A model generated the notes under the pieces. The model saw nothing but the letters and a program-made list of their open reading frames with translations, had not been told where the DNA came from and made no database searches. From the NCBI RefSeq assembly GCF_001509795.1, contig NZ_LLZN01000042.1:62001-126000 (forward strand): a stretch of DNA of 64,000 nucleotides, given 5' to 3'. Positions 25,077 through 33,566 of the stretch are shown piece after piece. Position 1 is the stretch's first letter; every line of letters starts with the position of its first letter. The translations under genes and the position numbers were made by a program. The stretch comes from Streptomyces sp. NRRL WC-3605 (GTDB taxonomy: Bacteria > Actinomycetota > Actinomycetes > Streptomycetales > Streptomycetaceae).

Positions 25077-26299
25077 GCCGTGAAGCCTACGTGCGCCGGC
25101 TCCGGGTCCTCCGGGGTGCGCGGCTCCGGCACCCGCGTCCCGTCGTCGCGGCGCCGGACCGTCCGCGCCAGCCGGGCCCGGGCGCGATCCGCCCCCGCGC
25201 CGACCCGGCGCAGGAACGGCGTCGGCAGGAACACCGCGTCCGCCGCGATCATCGCCAGCGAGAAGAACGGCAGCCCGAGCACGACCGCGATCACGGCGTG
25301 CTCGGTCATCATCGCGGCGAGCAGGACGTTCTTCACCCTGCGGTGGAACAGGGTGAACGGGAAGGCGACCTGGACGAGGACCGTGCCGTAGGTGATGAGC
25401 ATGACCATCGTGCCGCTGGCGGACAGCAGGTCGGCGAGGCCCGGCCAGGGCGAGAAGTACTCCAGGTGCAGCGGGTAGTAGACGGCCGTGCCGTCCTGCC
25501 AGCGGGAGCCCTGGATCTTGTACCAGCCGGCGGTCGCGTAGATCAGGCACGCCTCCGCCATGATCACGAGCAGGGCGCCGTTGTGCGCGATGTTCCCGAC
25601 GACGTCGAGCAGGATGCGCGGCTGGTCGGTGCGCGCCCGGCGGTCCACCACCCACCACAGGGCCGTGCCGAGCCACACCGCCCACAGGATCACCGGGATC
25701 GTCGGGTCCCCGTCGAGCCGGCCCACGGCGGTGACCGCGCCCAGCACGAGACCGAGCACCGCCCACAGCACGGGGCCCACCCGGTCGGGGCCGGCATGCT
25801 CGCCGCGCGCGCGTGCCTCACCGGCGCGGCGCGCCCGGCGCGCGTCCAGCGACCAGACCTGGCCGCAGCGGGTGAAGACCAGATAGACGCACATCAGGTG
25901 CAGCACGTTGTCGCCGCCGTCGCCCACGAAGACCGAGCGGTTCTGCAGCGAGAGCACCCCGACCATGAACAGCACGGACATCGTCCGGGTGCGCCAGCCG
26001 AGCAGGAGGAGCACCGACGTCAGCACGGCGAAGGCGTAGACGGTCTCGAACCAGACCTGGCTCCCCGACCACATCAGGGCGGTGAACGCCCCGTTCGTCC
26101 CGACGAGCTGCTGGGCGAGGCCGAAGTCCCAGGGGCCGTCCGGCCCGTACAGCTCCTGGCGGTGCGGGAACTCCCGCAGCAGGAACAGCAGCCAGGTCGC
26201 CGTGAACCCGATACGGATCACGGCCGTCTGGTACGGGCCGAGAGCGGACTCGGTCACCCGGGCGATGGCGGCGGAGACGGCGAGGGAGACGCGGTTCAC
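25073..26299 (-). CDS. HTTM-domain membrane protein, related to vitamin-K-dependent gamma-carboxylase
   Basis: 408 residues with several hydrophobic segments (FTATWLLFLLREF; VYAFAVLTSVLLLLGW; VLWAVLGLVLGAVTAV; VILWAVWLGTALWWV; LLVIMAEACLIYATAGWYKIQG; VLLAAMMTEHAVIAVVLGLPFF). The pattern matches the HTTM (horizontally transferred transmembrane) family, which shares its membrane half with animal gamma-glutamyl carboxylase. The lumenal domain of the animal enzyme is missing, so the reaction is uncertain. ATGA overlaps at both ends tie it to the DUF5819 protein and the methyltransferase. Confidence 0.75.
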   Translation of the reverse strand: MNRVSLAVSAAIARVTESALGPYQTAVIRIGFTATWLLFLLREFPHRQELYGPDGPWDFGLAQQLVGTNGAFTALMWSGSQVWFETVYAFAVLTSVLLLLGWRTRTMSVLFMVGVLSLQNRSVFVGDGGDNVLHLMCVYLVFTRCGQVWSLDARRARRAGEARARGEHAGPDRVGPVLWAVLGLVLGAVTAVGRLDGDPTIPVILWAVWLGTALWWVVDRRARTDQPRILLDVVGNIAHNGALLVIMAEACLIYATAGWYKIQGSRWQDGTAVYYPLHLEYFSPWPGLADLLSASGTMVMLITYGTVLVQVAFPFTLFHRRVKNVLLAAMMTEHAVIAVVLGLPFFSLAMIAADAVFLPTPFLRRVGAGADRARARLARTVRRRDDGTRVPEPRTPEDPEPAHVGFTA

Positions 26300-27054
26300 C
26301 GGGCGTCCTCCCGCTCATGCGTCTCCGGGATCCGCCACCAGGGCAGCACACGGTAGGTGGGCCGGTCGGAGACCCGCTCGTCGCTCCACTTCGGGGGGCG
26401 CACGTTGGTGGTGCGGGATCGCACCTGGACGCGTTCCACGGCGCCGCCCTCACCGGCCACGTCCTCCCGGCCCAGCCGAAGCTCGACGATCCGCCGCAGA
26501 TAGGACTCGGAGAGCGCCCCGCGCAAACCCACCGGGCGGTTCTCGGCGTCGTGCGTGGCGACGAAGAAGTCCCAGGCCCGGCGCAGCGCGTTCTGCTGGG
26601 TGTGGCTGGGCAGCGGATTGCCGTCGATGGCCCGGCCGTCCTCGGCGGACAGGTCGTGCCAGCGGGTGGTGCGGATCCGGCCGTCGGCCGTCGCCACGCT
26701 GGCGCGGGCCTGGACGGCGATGTTCTGCTGGAGCGGATTGGGCGCGAACAGCTTCCAGTTCTGCTCGAACTCCGGGTATATCCAGTCGTCTATCGCCTGG
26801 CCGTGCTGCTTGGTGACCGTGTTCGACGGCGCGACGTGCAGGAAGACCATGCCGGTGTGGACGCAGACGGTGATGGCCACGACCGCGAGGGCGAGGGCCG
26901 CGGCGATCTGGTACCGCAGGGAGAGCGCGGCCACTCCCGCACGGGGTTCCGCTTCCGGTTCGGGCGGGGGCGGGGGCACGTCGACGGCCGGAGCGTCGTG
27001 CGGCTCCCCGCCGGGCCCGTGCCGCACGGCCGAGCCTGCCTCGTGCGCGTCCAT
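26296..27054 (-). CDS. DUF5819 family membrane protein
   Basis: 252 residues. A Pro/Glu-rich cytoplasmic N-terminus, one transmembrane helix (IAAALALAVVAITVCVHTGMVFLHV, about 49-72), then an outer domain with SNTVTKQHGQAIDDWIYPEFEQNWKLFAPNPLQQN, which is the conserved DUF5819 core. First gene of the operon with HTTM. DUF5819 genes typically sit beside HTTM genes, so the two probably work together, perhaps as partner or substrate of the membrane enzyme. Function unknown. Confidence 0.75.
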   Translation of the reverse strand: MDAHEAGSAVRHGPGGEPHDAPAVDVPPPPPEPEAEPRAGVAALSLRYQIAAALALAVVAITVCVHTGMVFLHVAPSNTVTKQHGQAIDDWIYPEFEQNWKLFAPNPLQQNIAVQARASVATADGRIRTTRWHDLSAEDGRAIDGNPLPSHTQQNALRRAWDFFVATHDAENRPVGLRGALSESYLRRIVELRLGREDVAGEGGAVERVQVRSRTTNVRPPKWSDERVSDRPTYRVLPWWRIPETHEREDAR

Positions 27055-27196
27055 CCTGCCCCGTCTCCCGATTCCGGTCGGTCCTGCCCAGGCGTCGCAC
27101 GGGAACGGTACTCAGGCCTGGCCGCCGGGCACAGCCCCTGCCGGGCCGCCGTTGCCCACACCATACGGGGGTCCGGCAGAGGGCATTCCCTTCTTC

Positions 27197-27210
27197 TAGA
27201 ACCTGTTCTA
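27197..27210. promoter_or_regulatory. KstR-like operator before acyl-CoA dehydrogenase
   Basis: TAGAACCTGTTCTA has perfect 6-bp arms and fits the KstR consensus TNNAACNNGTTNNA at every fixed position. It lies 50 bases before the chosen GTG at 27261. Confidence 0.6.
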
Positions 27211-27260
27211 TCTTGACGCTCCGTCAGATCACCGTGCCGGACGTGCGGAGGGCAGGGACC

Positions 27261-28394
27261 GTGGACTTCACCTTCAGCGAGGAGCAGCAGGCGGCGGCCG
27301 AGGCGGCCCGCGGGGTGTTCGCCGGCGTCACGCCCGACGCGGTGCCCTCGCCCGCCCTGGTGCCCGGCGCCGTCGCCGACGGCTTCGACCGCACCCTGTG
27401 GGACCGGCTGGCGGAGGCGGACCTGCTGAGCCTGCTGCTCGCGGAGGAGTACGGCGGGGCCGGCCTCGACCCGATCGCGCTCTGCCTCGTCCTGCGCGAG
27501 TCCGCGAAGGTACTGGCACGCGTGCCGCTGCTGGAGAGCTGCGCCGCCACGGCCGCCGTCCAGGCGTTCGGCACCGGGGAGCTCAAGGACCGCGTCCTGC
27601 GCCGGGCGGGACGCGGGGACCTCGTCCTGACCGTCGCCGCGCACGGCCGCACCGGGCACGGCCCGGCCGAACTCGCCGTCACCGCCCGGCCGGACGGCCG
27701 GGACTGGCTGCTCGACGGGACACAGACGGCGATCGCCTGGGCCCACGACGCCGATCTCGTCGTCGTCCCGGCCCGTACCCCCGCCGACCGCACCGTCCTC
27801 GCGGTGGTACCGCGCGAGACCGCGGGCCTGACGCTCGCCGAACAGTTCTCCACCAGCGGCGAACGGCTGGGGGAACTGCGCCTGGACGCGGTGCGGATCA
27901 CCGCACGGGACGTGATGGACACCCCGGACGCCTGGGAGTGGCTACGGCAGCTGCTGGCCACCGGCACCTGCGCGCTCGCCCTCGGCCTGGGCGAACAGGT
28001 CCTCCGCATGACCTCCGCCTACACCGCAGGGCGCGAACAGTTCGGGCATCCCGTCGCGACGTTCCAGGCGGTCGCGGTGCAGTGCGCGGACCGCTACATC
28101 GACCTCTGCGCGATGGAGGCCACGCTGTGGCAGGGGGCTTGGCGGATCGGCTCGGGGGCGCCGGGCGCCCTGCCCGCCGCCGGGGACGTCGCCGTGGCCA
28201 AGATCTGGGCCTCGGACGGCGTCCGGCGCGTCGTCCAGACCGCACAGCACCTGCACGGCGGCTTCGGCGCCGACGTCGACTACCCGCTGCACCGCTACCA
28301 CGCCTGGGCCAAGCACCTGGAACTTTCGCTCGGCCCGGCCGCGGCCCACGAAGAGACCCTCGGCGACCTGCTGGCGGCCCACCCCCTGGGGTGA
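27261..28394 (+). CDS. Acyl-CoA dehydrogenase, FadE type
   Basis: 377 residues from the GTG at 27261 (GGAGG 9 bases upstream; an earlier TTG at 27213 is less likely). Starts with DFTFSEEQQAAAEAARGVF and has LLAEEYGGAGLDPIALCLVLRE, GREQFGHPVATFQAVAVQCAD and HGGFGADVDYPLHRYHAWAK. FAD-dependent removal of hydrogens from an acyl-CoA. The C-terminal region lacks the usual RD...EGT segment with the catalytic glutamate of short-chain enzymes, as in several actinobacterial steroid-side-chain FadE proteins. With the KstR-like site this suggests sterol or bulky acyl-CoA substrates, an inference. Confidence 0.8.
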   Translation: MDFTFSEEQQAAAEAARGVFAGVTPDAVPSPALVPGAVADGFDRTLWDRLAEADLLSLLLAEEYGGAGLDPIALCLVLRESAKVLARVPLLESCAATAAVQAFGTGELKDRVLRRAGRGDLVLTVAAHGRTGHGPAELAVTARPDGRDWLLDGTQTAIAWAHDADLVVVPARTPADRTVLAVVPRETAGLTLAEQFSTSGERLGELRLDAVRITARDVMDTPDAWEWLRQLLATGTCALALGLGEQVLRMTSAYTAGREQFGHPVATFQAVAVQCADRYIDLCAMEATLWQGAWRIGSGAPGALPAAGDVAVAKIWASDGVRRVVQTAQHLHGGFGADVDYPLHRYHAWAKHLELSLGPAAAHEETLGDLLAAHPLG

Positions 28395-28431
28395 GAACCA
28401 CCGTGACGGCCGGCCGGACCGCCACGACGCG

Positions 28432-28779
28432 TCAGAGCACGTGCCCCGTCCGGCCCTCGTCGGTCACCACGGGACGCCCCGACGCGGCCCACACCTGCAT
28501 GCCGCCCTCGACGTTCACCGCGTCGAGGCCCTGCTGGGCGAGATACATCGTGACCTGCGCCGAACGCCCGCCCGAACGGCAGATCACATGCACCCGCCCG
28601 TCCTGCGGGGCGGCCTCGGTCAGCTCGCCGTAACGCGCCACGAACTCGCTCATGGGAATGTGCAGGGCGCCCTCGGCGTGACCCGCCTGCCACTCGTCGT
28701 CCTCGCGGACGTCCAGCAGGAAGTCGTCGTCCTTGAGGTCCGTGACCTCGACCGCCGGTACGCCAGATCCGAAATGCAT
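28432..28779 (-). CDS. Single-domain rhodanese-like sulfurtransferase
   Basis: 115 residues, one rhodanese domain. Active-site loop CRSGGRS (Cys about 67) in HVICRSGGRSAQVTMYLAQQG, with the usual DVREDDEWQAGHAEGALHIPM at the start. Transfers sulfane sulfur to cyanide or protein thiols in the cytoplasm. No operon partner; the stop is 37 bases from the convergent acyl-CoA dehydrogenase. Physiological acceptor unknown. Confidence 0.85.
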   Translation of the reverse strand: MHFGSGVPAVEVTDLKDDDFLLDVREDDEWQAGHAEGALHIPMSEFVARYGELTEAAPQDGRVHVICRSGGRSAQVTMYLAQQGLDAVNVEGGMQVWAASGRPVVTDEGRTGHVL

Positions 28780-28856
28780 ACTCCGACGCTACCCGACCCG
28801 CACCCCGCGCCGCGGCCGCACGGGCCACCGCGCTCTCACGCCCCGGTCAGGCCCTC

Positions 28857-29771
28857 TCAGGCGCCCGTACCGTCCGCAGGGCCGCCGTCCGCCCGCGCGA
28901 GCAGCGACGCCAGCTCCGACTCCCGCTCGGCGACCTGCGCCAGCAGCTGCTCGGCGATCTCGTCGAGGAGGCGGTCGGGGTCGTCGGGAGCCAGCCGGAG
29001 CATCGCCCCGATCGCGCTCTCCTCCAGCTCCTTCGCGACCAGGGTGAGCATCTCCTTGCGCTGGGACAGCCACTCCAGGCGGGCGTACAGCTCCTCCGCC
29101 GGGGTCGGCCCCTGCTCCGCGGGCTTGGGCCCCGCCGCCCACTCCTCGGCCAGCGCGCGCAGCAGCGCCTCGTCGCCCCGGGCGTAGGCCGCGTTGACGC
29201 GGGTGATGAACTCCTCGCGCCGGGACCGCTCACCGGCCTCCTGGGCCAGGTCGGGGTGCGCCTTGCGGGCCAGCTCGCGGTAGAGCTTGCGTGCCTCGTC
29301 GCTGGGACGCACCCGCTGCGGCGGCCGCACCGGCTGGTCCGTGAGCATCGCCACGGCCTCCGGGAACAGCCCCGAGTCGTCCATCCACCCGTGGAACAGC
29401 TCCTCGACGCCGGGCATCGGCATCACCCGGGCCCGCGCCTCGTCGGCCTTGCGGATGTCCTCGGGGTCGCCGGTGCGCGCGGCGACCGCCTCGGCGATCC
29501 GGGCGTCCAGCTCGTCGAGCCGGGCGTACATCGGGCCGAGCTTCTGGTGGTGCAGCCGCGAGAAGTTGTCGACCTCGACGCGGAAGGTCTCCACCGCGAT
29601 CTCGTACTCGATCAACGCCTGCTCGGCGGCCCGTACGGCCTTCTCCAGCCGCTCCTCGGGCCGTGCCCCACCGTCCTGCGCGGTCGTGTCGCCGGCGGGC
29701 ACCTCGGCACCGCCGGGCGCCGCCGCGTCGGCGGTCTCGGCCTGGGACTGCTCAGCTTCCGGCGTAGTCAC
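28857..29771 (-). CDS. Coiled-coil protein with J-domain-like segment
   Basis: 304 residues from the GTG at 29771; a GTG at 29789 is also possible and no good ribosome-binding site decides. An Ala/Glu-rich N-terminus leads to a long helix (EQALIEYEIAVETFRVEVDNF) and then KLYRELARKAHPDLAQEAGERSRREEFITRVNAAYARGD, which resembles helices II and III of a DnaJ J-domain including the HPD triad. A further helical C-terminus follows. It may recruit DnaK, but no zinc or client domain is seen. Function not known. Confidence 0.65.
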   Translation of the reverse strand: MTTPEAEQSQAETADAAAPGGAEVPAGDTTAQDGGARPEERLEKAVRAAEQALIEYEIAVETFRVEVDNFSRLHHQKLGPMYARLDELDARIAEAVAARTGDPEDIRKADEARARVMPMPGVEELFHGWMDDSGLFPEAVAMLTDQPVRPPQRVRPSDEARKLYRELARKAHPDLAQEAGERSRREEFITRVNAAYARGDEALLRALAEEWAAGPKPAEQGPTPAEELYARLEWLSQRKEMLTLVAKELEESAIGAMLRLAPDDPDRLLDEIAEQLLAQVAERESELASLLARADGGPADGTGA

Positions 29772-29883
29772 CCGCCCAGCGTAGGCCACCCGGCCGCCGG
29801 CTGTTCGAACACCGCCGCTCCGCCCGCCGCCAGCCCCTCACACCCCAGGCTCCGGCCCCCTCGCACTCCCGGCTCCGGTCCCC

Positions 29884-31335
29884 TCACACCCCCAGCTCCG
29901 CCGCGATCCGCCCCGACCGCACGGCCGCCACCAGGTCGGCGTGATCCGCCTCGGTGCGGTCGGCGTAGGCGACGGAGAAGGCGGCTATCGCCTCGTCCAG
30001 CTCCTCGTTCTTGCCGCAGTAGCCGGAGATCAGCCGCGGGTCGGCGCTGTGCGCGTGGGCGCGGGCCAGCAGTGCGCCGGTCATCCGGGCGTAGTCGTCG
30101 ATCTGGTCGGCGGCCAGCGCCGCGGGGTCGACGCTGCCCTTGCGGTTGCGGAACTGGCGCACCTGGAAGGGCCGCCCCTCCACGGTCGTCCACCCCAGCA
30201 GCACGTCGCTGACCACCTGGATGCGCTTCTGCCCGAGCACCACGCGCCGCCCCTCGTGCTCCGGCGCCGGCGCCTCGAAACCGGCCGCCGGCAGATGCGG
30301 GACCAGCGCCGACGTGCGGGCCTCCTTCACCTGGAGGACCAGGGGCTCACCGCGGTGGTCCAGGAGCAGGACGACGTAGGACCGCGTGCCCACACTGCCG
30401 GTGCCCACGACCCGGAACGCCACGTCGTGCACCGCGTGCCGCGCCAGCAGGGGGTGCCGGTCCTCGGGGAGCGTCGTGACATAGCTCTCCAGCGACGCCA
30501 CGACCGCCGCCGCCTCCGCGTCCCCGACCCGGCGCAGCACAGGCGGCGCGTCCACGAACCGGCATCCGCCGTCCTCGGTCCGCTCCGTCGACTTCGCAGC
30601 GAAACGGCCGCTCGTGTTGGCCCGGGCCTTCTCCGCGACCCGCTCCAGGGTGCCGAGCAGGTCATGGGCGTCGGTGTGGGAGACGAGTTCCTCGTCCGCG
30701 ATGGCGTTCCACGCGTCGAGCACAGGGAGCCGGGCGAGCAGGCGCATGGTGCGCCGGTAGGCGCCGACCGCGTCCCGAGCCGCCAGGCGGCAGACGTCCT
30801 CGTCCGCGCCGGCCTCCCGGCCCGCGAGCACCAGCGAGGTCGCGAGCCGCTTCAGGTCCCACTCCCAGGGGCCCCACAGGGTCTCGTCGAAGTCGTTCAG
30901 GTCGATGATCAGGCCGCCGCGCGCGTCGCCGTACAGACCGAAGTTCGCCGCGTGCGCGTCCCCGCATATCTGCGCGCCGATCCCGGTCACCGGCGTGCGG
31001 GCCAGGTCGTACGCCATGAGCCCGGCGGAACCGCGCAGGAAGGCGAACGGCGTCGCCGCCATCCGGCCCACCCGTATCGGAGTCAGCTCGGCGATCCGGC
31101 CGAGGTTCGACTCCTCGACGGCGGCCACGGCGTCCGGGCGGGCGGCGTCCACGTCGAAGCGGGCGTGCTCCGTCCGCGGCAACCGCGCGCGCAGCGACTT
31201 CCCCTCCGCCTTGGACGTACCCCCGGCGCCCCGGTCGGCGAACCCGCGCACCTGCGGCAGTCGCGCGACGCCCGTGCCCGGATCCGACCCCGACTCGACC
31301 GCGCCCGCCGCGCGCTCGGCAACGACCTCGGCCAT
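29884..31335 (-). CDS. DUF2252 family protein
   Basis: 483 residues from the ATG at 31335, with GGGAGG 8 bases upstream. Contains the DUF2252 blocks RMAATPFAFLRGSAGLMAYDLA, ICGDAHAANFGLYGDARGGLIIDLNDFDET and KRLATSLVLAGREAG. The GDAHxxNFG and DLNDFDE motifs resemble the catalytic and metal loops of aminoglycoside-phosphotransferase-like kinases, so a phosphotransferase fold is plausible. Substrate unknown. Monocistronic. Confidence 0.8.
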   Translation of the reverse strand: MAEVVAERAAGAVESGSDPGTGVARLPQVRGFADRGAGGTSKAEGKSLRARLPRTEHARFDVDAARPDAVAAVEESNLGRIAELTPIRVGRMAATPFAFLRGSAGLMAYDLARTPVTGIGAQICGDAHAANFGLYGDARGGLIIDLNDFDETLWGPWEWDLKRLATSLVLAGREAGADEDVCRLAARDAVGAYRRTMRLLARLPVLDAWNAIADEELVSHTDAHDLLGTLERVAEKARANTSGRFAAKSTERTEDGGCRFVDAPPVLRRVGDAEAAAVVASLESYVTTLPEDRHPLLARHAVHDVAFRVVGTGSVGTRSYVVLLLDHRGEPLVLQVKEARTSALVPHLPAAGFEAPAPEHEGRRVVLGQKRIQVVSDVLLGWTTVEGRPFQVRQFRNRKGSVDPAALAADQIDDYARMTGALLARAHAHSADPRLISGYCGKNEELDEAIAAFSVAYADRTEADHADLVAAVRSGRIAAELGV

Positions 31336-31509
31336 CACGACCGCCTCCCCCACATCCCGCGCTCCCGCACTCCGGCGTTCCGCACGAACATCAACTCGTG
31401 CCGACCGTACAGCGGGTGGCCGAAAGGCGTCAGGGCCTGTGGACAACTCCGGGCCTGTGGAATGAGGGGACCCGTGTGGACCCGTACGGATCCGCGCAGA
31501 CCCGCCCCC

Positions 31510-31581
31510 CGGACATACCCGGGACGCACCCGGCGCACCTCGGACACCCGGGACGTACTTCGGACGTACCCGGGACGCACC
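31510..31581. repeat. Three imperfect direct repeats of about 21 bp
   Basis: Units at 31510-31530, 31541-31560 and 31561-31581 share the core CCCGGGACG. The first and third differ at only one base. They lie between the DUF2252 start and the HxlR stop, upstream of the DUF2252 gene. Confidence 0.6.
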
Positions 31582-31591
31582 ATCGGCACCG

Positions 31592-31954
31592 TCAGCAGTT
31601 GCCGGGCCGGTCCTTCTCCGGCAGATGCTTCATCGCCCAGCCCCCCAGTTCCGTCAGCGCGGGCTCCAGCGCGGCACCGGCCTCCGTCAGGCGGTACACC
31701 ACACGCAACGGCGGCCCCTCGTACACCTCGCGCACCACGAGCCCCGCCTGCGTCAGCTCCGTGAGCCGGTCGGACAGCATGCGCTCGCTGATCCCGGGGA
31801 TGGCCCGGCGCAGGGAGACGAAGTAGGCGGGGCCTGCGGTCAGCACCGAGACGATCGGTCCGGTCCAGCGCTTGCCGAGCAGCTGGAAGACGCGGGTGAT
31901 GCCTTCATCCACCCGCTTGCAGCTCGCTACGTCGTGACTCTCCTCACCCGCCAT
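31592..31954 (-). CDS. HxlR-family winged-helix regulator
   Basis: 120 residues. Starts with a Cys (ASCKRVDEGITRVFQLLGKRWTGPIV) common in thiol-sensing HxlR proteins, then the winged helix (ISERMLSDRLTELTQAGLVVREVYEG). Divergent from the azoreductase gene with 157 bases between, the usual layout for HxlR regulators of quinone or diamide defence genes. It probably represses the azoreductase and releases DNA when the Cys is modified (family knowledge plus inference). Confidence 0.8.
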   Translation of the reverse strand: MAGEESHDVASCKRVDEGITRVFQLLGKRWTGPIVSVLTAGPAYFVSLRRAIPGISERMLSDRLTELTQAGLVVREVYEGPPLRVVYRLTEAGAALEPALTELGGWAMKHLPEKDRPGNC

Positions 31955-31994
31955 GCCTTCAAGAGTACTGGCCTTCCGTGTGGGGATGAAAAAA

Positions 31995-32005
31995 AGTAAG
32001 TGACT
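31995..32005. promoter_or_regulatory. Candidate HxlR operator
   Basis: AGTAAGTGACT, an imperfect inverted repeat in an unusually AT-rich stretch of the divergent HxlR/azoreductase region. Placement supports an operator, but the motif is short. Confidence 0.35.
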
Positions 32006-32111
32006 GTGTTATCCATAGTCATGTACGAAGTTAGAGCCCCTGAGGAAAGCTCAACCCTCATGGCGGCAGATCACCCCCCTATGCCCTTTTGATCCTCATC
32101 CTGGAGACGTC

Positions 32112-32762
32112 ATGGCCACCCTTCTGCACATCGACTCCTCGGTCTTTCCGACCGGTATCTCTTCGTCCCGCACCGTCACCGAGGCCTTCCGGCGCACCTG
32201 GGAGGAGCAGCACCCCGGCGGCACGGTGATCCACCGCGACCTCGCCGCGCACCCGGTGCCGCACATCTCCGCAGCCGCCCACACCGCCGGCTTCGCCGAC
32301 CCGGCCACGCACACCCCCGACCAGGCCGCCGCCTTCGCGGAGCGCGTGAAGCTGATCGAGGAGCTGGAGTCCGCGGACGCCCTCCTGGTCGGCGCGCCGA
32401 TGTACAACCTCGCGATCCCGTCGACGCTCAAGGCGTGGCTGGACAACGTGATCCTGATGGGCCGCACCGTCGGCGAGGTCCAGCCACTGAAGGGCACGCC
32501 GGTCACCGTCGTCGCCAGCCGCGGCGGCGCGTACGGCCCGGGCAGCCCGCGCGAGGGGTACGAGTACGTGCAGAACTACCTGTCGGCGATCTTCAAGGAC
32601 TTCCTCGGCGCCGACCTCACGTTCATCGTGCCGGAGCTCACCATGGCCCCGGCCGACCCGAAGATGGCCGACCTGGTCCCCCTCTTCGAGGCCTCGCGCC
32701 AGCGCGCCCTCGACGAGGCCGCCACGACGGCCAAGTCCCTGGTGCAGCGCCTCGCGGCCTGA
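32112..32762 (+). CDS. azoR: FMN-dependent NADH-azoreductase
   Basis: 216 residues, normal for AzoR. Flavodoxin-like fold: HIDSSVFPTGISSSRTVTEAF binds FMN phosphate, APMYNLAIPSTLKAWLDNVILMGRT and VASRGGAYGPG surround the flavin. Reduces azo dyes and quinones with two electrons, protecting against electrophiles. GGAG is 6 bases before the ATG. Likely controlled by the divergent HxlR regulator. Confidence 0.88.
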   Translation: MATLLHIDSSVFPTGISSSRTVTEAFRRTWEEQHPGGTVIHRDLAAHPVPHISAAAHTAGFADPATHTPDQAAAFAERVKLIEELESADALLVGAPMYNLAIPSTLKAWLDNVILMGRTVGEVQPLKGTPVTVVASRGGAYGPGSPREGYEYVQNYLSAIFKDFLGADLTFIVPELTMAPADPKMADLVPLFEASRQRALDEAATTAKSLVQRLAA

Positions 32763-32860
32763 CGCCCGCGGGCTTCCGACCTGAGAGGTTCATCACAGGA
32801 CGGGTCGTCAGGGACAGCCGTCGGCCCGTCCAGCGCGGCGGCCACGTGGTGAACACAACA

Positions 32861-32896
32861 GAAGAGGCGGCACCGTGTGAACGGTGCCGCCTCTTC
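32861..32896 (-). terminator. Terminator of tRNA-Leu and azoR
   Basis: Perfect 16-bp stem (32861-32876 with 32881-32896, loop GTGA) with A and T flanks, five bases after the tRNA-Leu 3' end and about 100 bases after azoR on the other strand. Confidence 0.8.
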
Positions 32897-32901
32897 GTCT
32901 G

Positions 32902-32985
32902 TGCGCGAGGGGGGAGTTGAACCCCCACGCCCTTGCGGGCACTGGAACCTGAATCCAGCGCGTCTGCCTATTCCGCCACCCGCGC
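32902..32985 (-). tRNA. tRNA-Leu (CAG)
   Basis: 84 bases forming a class II tRNA. The acceptor GCGCGGG pairs with CTCGCGC, the anticodon loop is TTCAGGT giving CAG, there is a variable arm TGCCCGCAAGGGCG and a T arm GGGGGTTCAACTCCCCC. No CCA is encoded; the discriminator is A. Located just upstream of fhaA as in mycobacteria. Confidence 0.95.
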
Positions 32986-33566
32986 ATTGGGTGTGTCTTC
33001 AGGGCCTTTCCGTGCGGTCCGGCGCCTTCCGACACCCAGAACATTAGCACGCTCGCCAGGGTGGATTCACATCCCTTATCCCCAGGCAGCCGCCGTGCGA
33101 CCGGCGTACGGACGACATGCGCGCGCCCACCAGCGCGGTCGCGTCCTGACCCGACGGCCGCCCCACCCACGCGCGTGGCGAGGGCCACGTTCGCCGGCCA
33201 CGCCACCGGGCCACGGCGAGGCCACGGCCAGGCCACAGCCCCGTTCGCTCCGTATCGACGAGAACTTGTTCACGTATCAACCTCGTACCGGTACCGCGCA
33301 TCTCCCCAGGACGGGACCGGGGTCCGCGGTCAGGTGCGGGACACTGGTCTGCGGCCCCCTCTACGATCCATGGCAGGACACCGCCCATGAGGAGTTCGAA
33401 GGGGACCTCCCAGGGGAACTTCGAGGGCGTCGACACCTGTCGACCGGGCCGACAGGGGGAACCAGCCGATCGACCGGCGCGTGGATACGATCAGTAAGCA
33501 GTACCAGGTAAGGCAGTACCCGCCCCGCGGGATGCAGGACGTAGGCAACGACGGAGGAGGTGCCCC
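32986..33566. other. Non-coding region between tRNA-Leu and fhaA
   Basis: 581 bases without a credible gene; the long frames here are shadows. It must contain the leftward tRNA-Leu promoter, with a TAATGT -10 (33041-33046 on the minus strand) in an AGAACATTAGC context shared with tRNA-Ile, and the rightward promoter(s) of the fhaA operon. I see no clear -35 for either. Confidence 0.5.
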
